Shown here piece by piece: positions 37,684 through 42,715 of a DNA stretch of 42,715 nucleotides. The translations under genes and the position numbers were made by a program. The stretch comes from Corallochytrium limacisporum (taxonomy: Eukaryota; Opisthokonta), in NCBI GenBank assembly GCA_002811645.1, contig PDIP01000100.1, positions 43,827-86,541 of the forward strand, in the 5' to 3' direction. The notes beneath the pieces are model-generated. The model was not told where the DNA came from. It ran no database searches and saw only the letters and a list, made by a program, of their open reading frames with translations. How positions within the stretch are numbered: position 1 is the first letter of the stretch; each line of letters starts with the position of its first letter.

Positions 37684-40600
37684 TCAGCCCTCAAAACAGG
37701 CTCGCCACCGCTGACGCCAGACATTCGAATGGTCCAGTGGTAGCATGGGTTCCAAAACAATATCGTACGCCTTGACCACCCCCGTTTTGGTCACGGAGGC
37801 CGAACTCACAGACCGGATCTCCAGTATGAACTGTTCCGCATCCGGAGGCACGCGAGGAGAGACGGGTTGGCTGCAAGCAGCACCGGCCAAAGTCACCTCC
37901 AGCGAAGGCAGAGCTTCGCGAGATTCCGATCCGTAGCTACTAATCGGCATCGCTGGCGCTGATGCTGGCGCTGATGTCGGAACCTGCGGCCGCTGCCGTC
38001 TATAAAGGACGGACGGTTCGCCCTCATCCTGGCATAGGCTGTCGCCAACCTCCTCATGGCTGTGCTGATCATCCCCCATAGCACGAGGCGATCTCGGTGG
38101 CTTACTTGTCGAGGCCGACGGCTCAGGGCTCGGATCATACTCCGAACTAGAGAGCTCCGACTCACGTGAGACCTTGAGCGATCGCTCGTTGACGTCTAAA
38201 CCACTGCCCGTGCCACCATGCCCGCTGCTTGGTGACAGACTCCCAGGCGATCGCTCCGCAACAGATCTGGGAGAGAGTTGCGCTGGCCTGTCTACGCCAT
38301 CGTCGTCAGCGAAAATTCGCGGGCTCGGAGTTCGATCCGTGACATGTCGGCCCACGCTCTCCTTAGAATGCTTCCGTCGGTGGGTCAGGAGTCGGTAGCC
38401 CGACCCCGTGTTTTCCGATTTGTTGCCATCGCTTTGAGACGAAGTCTCGGTTTCTTTTAGAACCCGTGTCAGCACGAATGGCGTTTGCCCGGGGGCGTGG
38501 AAAGATTCGTTGACAATGAATCCGTCTGGGGTCAAGTGCCACCGCTGGCGCTGCTGATCCTTACATTTCTTTACCTTCACGCTCTTGGGTTTCTTCTTGC
38601 CAGCTTTGTTGCGGGTGGATCCGACGTTGCCCGTCATGACCAACCCAGACGAAAAGCTTTCCATGTAAAAGTTCTGCGTGTGCTTCCAAAGCTGATGCCC
38701 TGCCGCGGCCTTGGGCTTTTTTGGCGCCAGGTGTAGCCGCTGGGATTTACTCGATCCGTCCAGAACCAAAGATCCGTCCCAGGTCGTAATGTAGAAATAG
38801 GAGGTCATCCCCGCCATCGGAATCACGCTCAGGCGTCCCGGTCGCTTACCTAAGGCAAGTTCTTGTTGCACCTCGTCGTCCAGATTGCCTGACCTGATGT
38901 TGGTGGCGACCACTGCTTGGTTCACGCCAGTCTCGACGACCTCGTCATTGGTCAATCCACCGCCCGTGAGGATCTCTTCTGTGCCATTGGCAGCGGTAGC
39001 CAACTGGGGCCGCGGTGCCATGGTCGTCGGCTGGGGCTCACTGATCCCCTCCGAGCTACCGCTACTTTCGCGGTCATGCCGAGGAAGAGCCTTGAGCGAT
39101 CGGAGCGTGTCTCGGAGCGCCACATTAGTTCCCGATAGACTGCCACCACTGGCGTGCAGTCCAGAGCCCACGCCGCTCGTCGATCCCCGCAACGAGCCAG
39201 ATGTTCGGCTAGCTGACAGCTCGGAGACATCGGAAACGTAACCACCATGTGCACTCTCCGTACTACTCGCCGCAATAGTTGCTGCATTTGCCGTCGCCCC
39301 CGCTTCCAGCGGCATCTGCACATCTGTCTCCTTTTCGACAGCGTAGTGGTGCGAGGCGGGCAGAGCGGGCTCGTGGAGCTCGCTCTTGGGGGTGGCACTG
39401 CTGCAGTTTTGCGGAGCAGAGGGGCCTTCTCCCCTTCTCCCTTCTGAGGATGACGACGATGGCCAGTAGATCACCTTGAACGGATCGATGGGCTTGACAA
39501 CAGAGGAACCCCACAAATCATCCGCGCCGGACACACCACTGGCATTCCCAGGGGCAACCGTGGAGACCGGAGCACCTGCAATCATTCCTGGCTCCTCCAG
39601 AACGCTGGGGGAAGCAACCTCAGATCCAGGCGTGGCGGTGGCGTTTGTGCTTCCGCCGCTCGCGCCTGAGCTCAGCATCGGCGCCAAAGGAGGTCTCCGG
39701 CCACTGTTGGGCAAAGACGTCCGCTGGGAAGCGATCATATTGGAAGAGCTCGACCCCGAACCAGAACTAGAATTTGCCACGTGGTGCTGTTGCTGTTGCA
39801 TCCGGCGCAGCTGGTTAATCTCTGCATCTCTGACACTCTCTGCCGCTCCCTTCGGTTCAATGGCCACCGACATGTGATAAAGCGTCTCACTGTCCGCGAC
39901 GTAATGCGCACCAACAATGAACCGTGTCAGACTCGAGTCCGCCTCAAAGTCGTAGAAGCGCGCCTGCTTCTGCATCCACTGAAAGCCTAGCAGGACCTCC
40001 TGCTGATGGAAACTCACCAAATCAAAGGCACCTCCACCGTCCGTGGGCATGAACTGGTCCGGCATGGATGGAGCGCCGTCCTTGGACCGTACCGTTTGTC
40101 CTCGTCGCCGAGCGTTGCTAAACATGGTCGAATTGGAGCGAGCGTGACGAGGACTGAAAGCAATGCCATCACGCGGACTCATGGACAAATGTGTACTGCT
40201 CGTGTCCCTTGACAGGGCATCGCTTGGAGCGAGATGAAGCGTGCCATGGCGGCTACTGTTGCGGCTATTGTTGCGACTATTGTTGCGACTATTGTTGCGA
40301 CTATTGTCCTTGCTCTCCTTGTCAACAGGCAAGGTGCCACGGCTGCTCTCCTTGATGTCATCGACGTCCTGGGCACTTGTATCGTCCAGGAAGTTGTCGT
40401 AGCTACCAGAACGGTTGAAGATACCAACACCTTTTCTGTGGCCCTTTGCGCTACGCTTTCGCGCGGTAGGCGAGTGCATCTGTTCACTGCCCTTCCGCAG
40501 ATGCCGGGGAAAGTGCAAGTCCCAGGGAGCAGTCTTGGCCAGGGGATCATCCTGCGTTGGTGCCTTGGCGTTGTCGACTGCTTCGTCTCTCGTGACTCTC

Positions 40601-41865
40601 CGCAGACTATCATCTGTGACCACGACATCTTCGGTGTAAGAGCTGGGCCGAACGTTGAGAGACTTGGTCCGAGTGGTGCTTGCAGTACTATCAGCCTTGT
40701 CCTCACCGTCTCCGCCCGCTGCTGATGACGCTGCAGACTTTCCCCGCGCCTCCTGCGTCGAATTTGACCGCGCAATCGAACCCTTCTGCTCTTCCTGTTG
40801 GATCTTGGCTTCATCTGCTGCACATGCGTAAGCGTAGTCAGTCAGAAATATTCCCAGGAACGGCACCATCGCACCCTTGTTCGCGCTGACTGCCTGCGCA
40901 GAGCGCAGCGCTTTATAATTGCTCTCCTCGCTCACCAGCGCGGCAAGGTCACGGAACAGAGAGTGGCCGGCCTGCGGCACTTTGTTCCATGTCCGCTTCA
41001 GACGCCAGACCGGGGTCGCTTGCAGTCCGCTGATCACCGCCTTCAGTCCGTTGAAGTCACGTAGTTTTCGAAGGTGGTGCGCGACCAGCAAGAAGTAGTT
41101 AATCAGTTTGGCACGGAACGTGAGTGTGTCCTCGCTCAGTACACGTGTTGCAATGTACAGGGTAAGCCGGTTAAAAAACTCGATGGCGGACATGATGCTG
41201 GGTGCCTTTTCAAATTTCTTGCTCTTCATCCAAGCACAGTTCTGGAATTCAAAGATTGTGATCTTGGCAATAAGTTCCGCGTCGATTTTGGCAATGGTAC
41301 GAGCCAATTCCTGTGGCTTATAGGCAGTAATGTCTGTGGCCATCTGTTCGGCGGGTACGGCTGTTTGTTGTTGTTGGTCAGCTGCGGCACTAATGTCATC
41401 AACTGATTTCAGCAAACTCGACAGATCCAAATACCCACTGCTACCCTGGTTGCTATTCGTATCAAACAGGAACGCCGAGGACACACCACCGCTACCCACA
41501 CTCTGTTGTGATCTGTGGCGCTTAATGGTGGCCCGTGTCGGTGGTTCCCTGCCGAGTCCGCTTATCTCCCCACGGGGTGAGGATTCAGCCCCAGCAGACA
41601 CTGCGGCGGACGTGGTTGAACCCTTCGACCCTTTCCGTTGTATTGAACTGTTACTCGAGTACACAGATTCATTGCTAACATATTGCCCTGTCCCTGACGG
41701 ACTGCGCGGTGTTACCCCCGGGCTTGGGTATTCATTGGTAGCACCGTTCTGTGGCGACGTATTCTGTTGTGTGTCCTGTCCCCGTTCCATAAGGGCATTG
41801 ATGCTCCGACTGAGCTTGTGCCCGGCTAGCGCACTCTGCGCTACCTTCGCTGCGCTAGATTTCAT
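37684..41865 (-). CDS. RasGEF protein with split catalytic domain and C-terminal beta-trefoil
   Basis: The product is 1393 residues. After a Ser-rich N-terminus, a Cdc25-type RasGEF domain starts near 175. Helices recognised are KITIFEFQNCAWM, AIEFFNRLTLYIATRVLS, INYFLLVAHHLRKLRDFNGL and SNYKALRSA, followed by VPFLGIFLTDYAYA, which ends near 347. A Ser/Arg/Lys-rich insert of about 260 residues follows. The domain then resumes at about 615-673 (SFHQQEVLLGFQW, SLTRFI, LYHMSVAIEPKG), matching the last helices of RasGEF domains. No REM domain is evident. Around 1015-1145 a ricin-B-like beta-trefoil is probable, with HQLWKHTQ and QRWHLTPDG as QxW-type repeats. The rest is disordered. It should activate a Ras/Rap GTPase at membranes; the trefoil ligand is unknown. 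Confidence 0.85.
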   Translation of the reverse strand: MKSSAAKVAQSALAGHKLSRSINALMERGQDTQQNTSPQNGATNEYPSPGVTPRSPSGTGQYVSNESVYSSNSSIQRKGSKGSTTSAAVSAGAESSPRGEISGLGREPPTRATIKRHRSQQSVGSGGVSSAFLFDTNSNQGSSGYLDLSSLLKSVDDISAAADQQQQTAVPAEQMATDITAYKPQELARTIAKIDAELIAKITIFEFQNCAWMKSKKFEKAPSIMSAIEFFNRLTLYIATRVLSEDTLTFRAKLINYFLLVAHHLRKLRDFNGLKAVISGLQATPVWRLKRTWNKVPQAGHSLFRDLAALVSEESNYKALRSAQAVSANKGAMVPFLGIFLTDYAYACAADEAKIQQEEQKGSIARSNSTQEARGKSAASSAAGGDGEDKADSTASTTRTKSLNVRPSSYTEDVVVTDDSLRRVTRDEAVDNAKAPTQDDPLAKTAPWDLHFPRHLRKGSEQMHSPTARKRSAKGHRKGVGIFNRSGSYDNFLDDTSAQDVDDIKESSRGTLPVDKESKDNSRNNSRNNSRNNSRNSSRHGTLHLAPSDALSRDTSSTHLSMSPRDGIAFSPRHARSNSTMFSNARRRGQTVRSKDGAPSMPDQFMPTDGGGAFDLVSFHQQEVLLGFQWMQKQARFYDFEADSSLTRFIVGAHYVADSETLYHMSVAIEPKGAAESVRDAEINQLRRMQQQQHHVANSSSGSGSSSSNMIASQRTSLPNSGRRPPLAPMLSSGASGGSTNATATPGSEVASPSVLEEPGMIAGAPVSTVAPGNASGVSGADDLWGSSVVKPIDPFKVIYWPSSSSSEGRRGEGPSAPQNCSSATPKSELHEPALPASHHYAVEKETDVQMPLEAGATANAATIAASSTESAHGGYVSDVSELSASRTSGSLRGSTSGVGSGLHASGGSLSGTNVALRDTLRSLKALPRHDRESSGSSEGISEPQPTTMAPRPQLATAANGTEEILTGGGLTNDEVVETGVNQAVVATNIRSGNLDDEVQQELALGKRPGRLSVIPMAGMTSYFYITTWDGSLVLDGSSKSQRLHLAPKKPKAAAGHQLWKHTQNFYMESFSSGLVMTGNVGSTRNKAGKKKPKSVKVKKCKDQQRQRWHLTPDGFIVNESFHAPGQTPFVLTRVLKETETSSQSDGNKSENTGSGYRLLTHRRKHSKESVGRHVTDRTPSPRIFADDDGVDRPAQLSPRSVAERSPGSLSPSSGHGGTGSGLDVNERSLKVSRESELSSSEYDPSPEPSASTSKPPRSPRAMGDDQHSHEEVGDSLCQDEGEPSVLYRRQRPQVPTSAPASAPAMPISSYGSESREALPSLEVTLAGAACSQPVSPRVPPDAEQFILEIRSVSSASVTKTGVVKAYDIVLEPMLPLDHSNVWRQRWRACFEG
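40258..40308. repeat. coding 12-base tandem repeat in the RasGEF insert
   Basis: About four copies of TTGTTGCGACTA (+ strand) encode Asn-Asn-Ser-Arg repeats on the minus strand at residues 521-539 or so. It lies inside the disordered insert, so copy number probably varies without harming the fold. Confidence 0.9.
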
Positions 41866-42715
41866 TGTTGTGCTGTGTTGGTTGGGTAAGTTGGGCCCCC
41901 CTTCCTTCAGCCTTCTCCGCTATGATTATATGAGAGGGTCATTGTGGATCCCGTTGCAAGTGTTCTAACGCTGTCCCAGTAGTCCTATGAGTATCATTAG
42001 GTTTGTCTGTCGCCTGAGTTCGAACCTGTACACTTGTGAAAATTCTTTAGCACACTATCGTTTCTTCAGAACGGCTGTTGATTGACTATGTTGCCTCTTC
42101 CCTTCAATGGCATATATCTCGATTCGCGGAGTCTCGGCGAGTCTGAGGATCCCGAAATGGGGGTGACTGACTAGACCACATATCCCAGCACCTGATCTAC
42201 CTTCACACAGCCTCCCCAGACTCGGTGGAACCGTTCTCTAAGTTCATTCCAAAAAGAGTCTGATTCACAGCACCAGGTGTCATCGTCGATTGATTGACTA
42301 AGTTTTTCAGAACCCACAAAGTTCATCGCAAACGACCGGGCGAACCGAGACCGCCAATGCCCCACTCACACGGGCCTCGCTGTTGACCCGATTGCCCGCC
42401 CCCCCCCCCCTTCTTCAATTAGAAACAAATTAACCAGCTGGATCCAATCCAACCTCAGCGCTCCCAAAAACGGCGAACCTATGGAAAAAAAAGGGAGGAA
42501 AATTCCAAGCGAATCGATAAAACAGAGAGAAAGAAAATGGTTGAAAAAAAATGAAAAATGAAATTCCTCAGCCATCTCTTTCTTGTCCCTTCCCTCACGT
42601 AGGCGATCGCTGTTCGCGATGAACCGTCTCCCTTCGTCGTAGAATAACAATAAGCACGGCTGGTCCCATTCCTGGTTCTACCGCGCGCTCTTCCCTGCCG
42701 CCTCTCTCCCCCCTC
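41866..42715. other. 5' flank of the RasGEF gene
   Basis: This is 850 bases to the window end. A weak TATA-like TATAAT on the minus strand (41925-41930) lies 60 bases before the RasGEF ATG. A C12 run (near 42400) and A-rich and CT-rich simple sequence occur further out. The short minus-strand frames at 42171-42650 have no recognisable domain. Confidence 0.5.

Noticed and set aside
42000-42040. GTTCGAACC resembling a tRNA T-loop
   Set aside because: The flanking bases do not form the five-pair T stem, and no anticodon or acceptor arms are found on either strand.

Overview
The window is nuclear DNA from an intron-poor, compact unicellular eukaryote. It carries histones H4 and H2B, ribosomal protein eS27, LSm3, a RasGEF, an F-box/Kelch protein and a secreted transferrin. 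Five genes encode 526 to about 1536 residues as single uninterrupted open frames. The animal-like H2B and eS27, the RasGEF and a FAM114-family protein point loosely to an opisthokont or unicellular holozoan relative, but nothing here fixes the lineage.

Layout. (1) 1-88 is a (GTCTCT)n microsatellite. (2) 713-7393 holds three tandem + strand paralogues of a 2-oxoglutarate/Fe(II) oxygenase of the isopenicillin-N-synthase-like class, separated by 1.5-1.9 kb of G/C-run-rich spacer. (3) 8749-13359 encodes a large protein with a coiled coil, a PHD finger and a C-terminal AlkB-type oxygenase domain. (4) eS27 lies on the minus strand at 14242-14496. (5) 14497-17128 is low-complexity sequence with an assembly gap, followed by a broken coding fragment with faint DOCK resemblance. 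(6) 18183-19313 is an NADP(H)-type zinc alcohol dehydrogenase. (7) A FAM114/NOXP20-family gene (+) and LSm3 (-) sit tail to tail. (8) About 4.4 kb has no convincing gene. (9) 26474-31048 encodes a 1524-residue transferrin with four lobes and a C-terminal membrane anchor. (10) 32531-35167 encodes an F-box/Kelch protein. (11) Histone H4 (-) and H2B (+) are divergent across 1.3 kb and share a 16-base promoter element. (12) 37684-41865 (minus) encodes a RasGEF whose catalytic domain is split by a long insertion and followed by a probable beta-trefoil.

Most genes are housekeeping or independent of one another. The most striking item is the four-lobe transferrin. In every lobe the Asp-Tyr-Tyr-His iron ligands and the anion-binding Thr can be read, while the usual anion-binding Arg is Lys in all four. 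This suggests a cell-surface iron-capture protein. Next are the AlkB/PHD fusion with an altered 2-oxoglutarate-binding residue, the split RasGEF with a trefoil, the tandem oxygenase family with a near-identical 5' patch, and the histone promoter element. Functional links between these loci are inference only.
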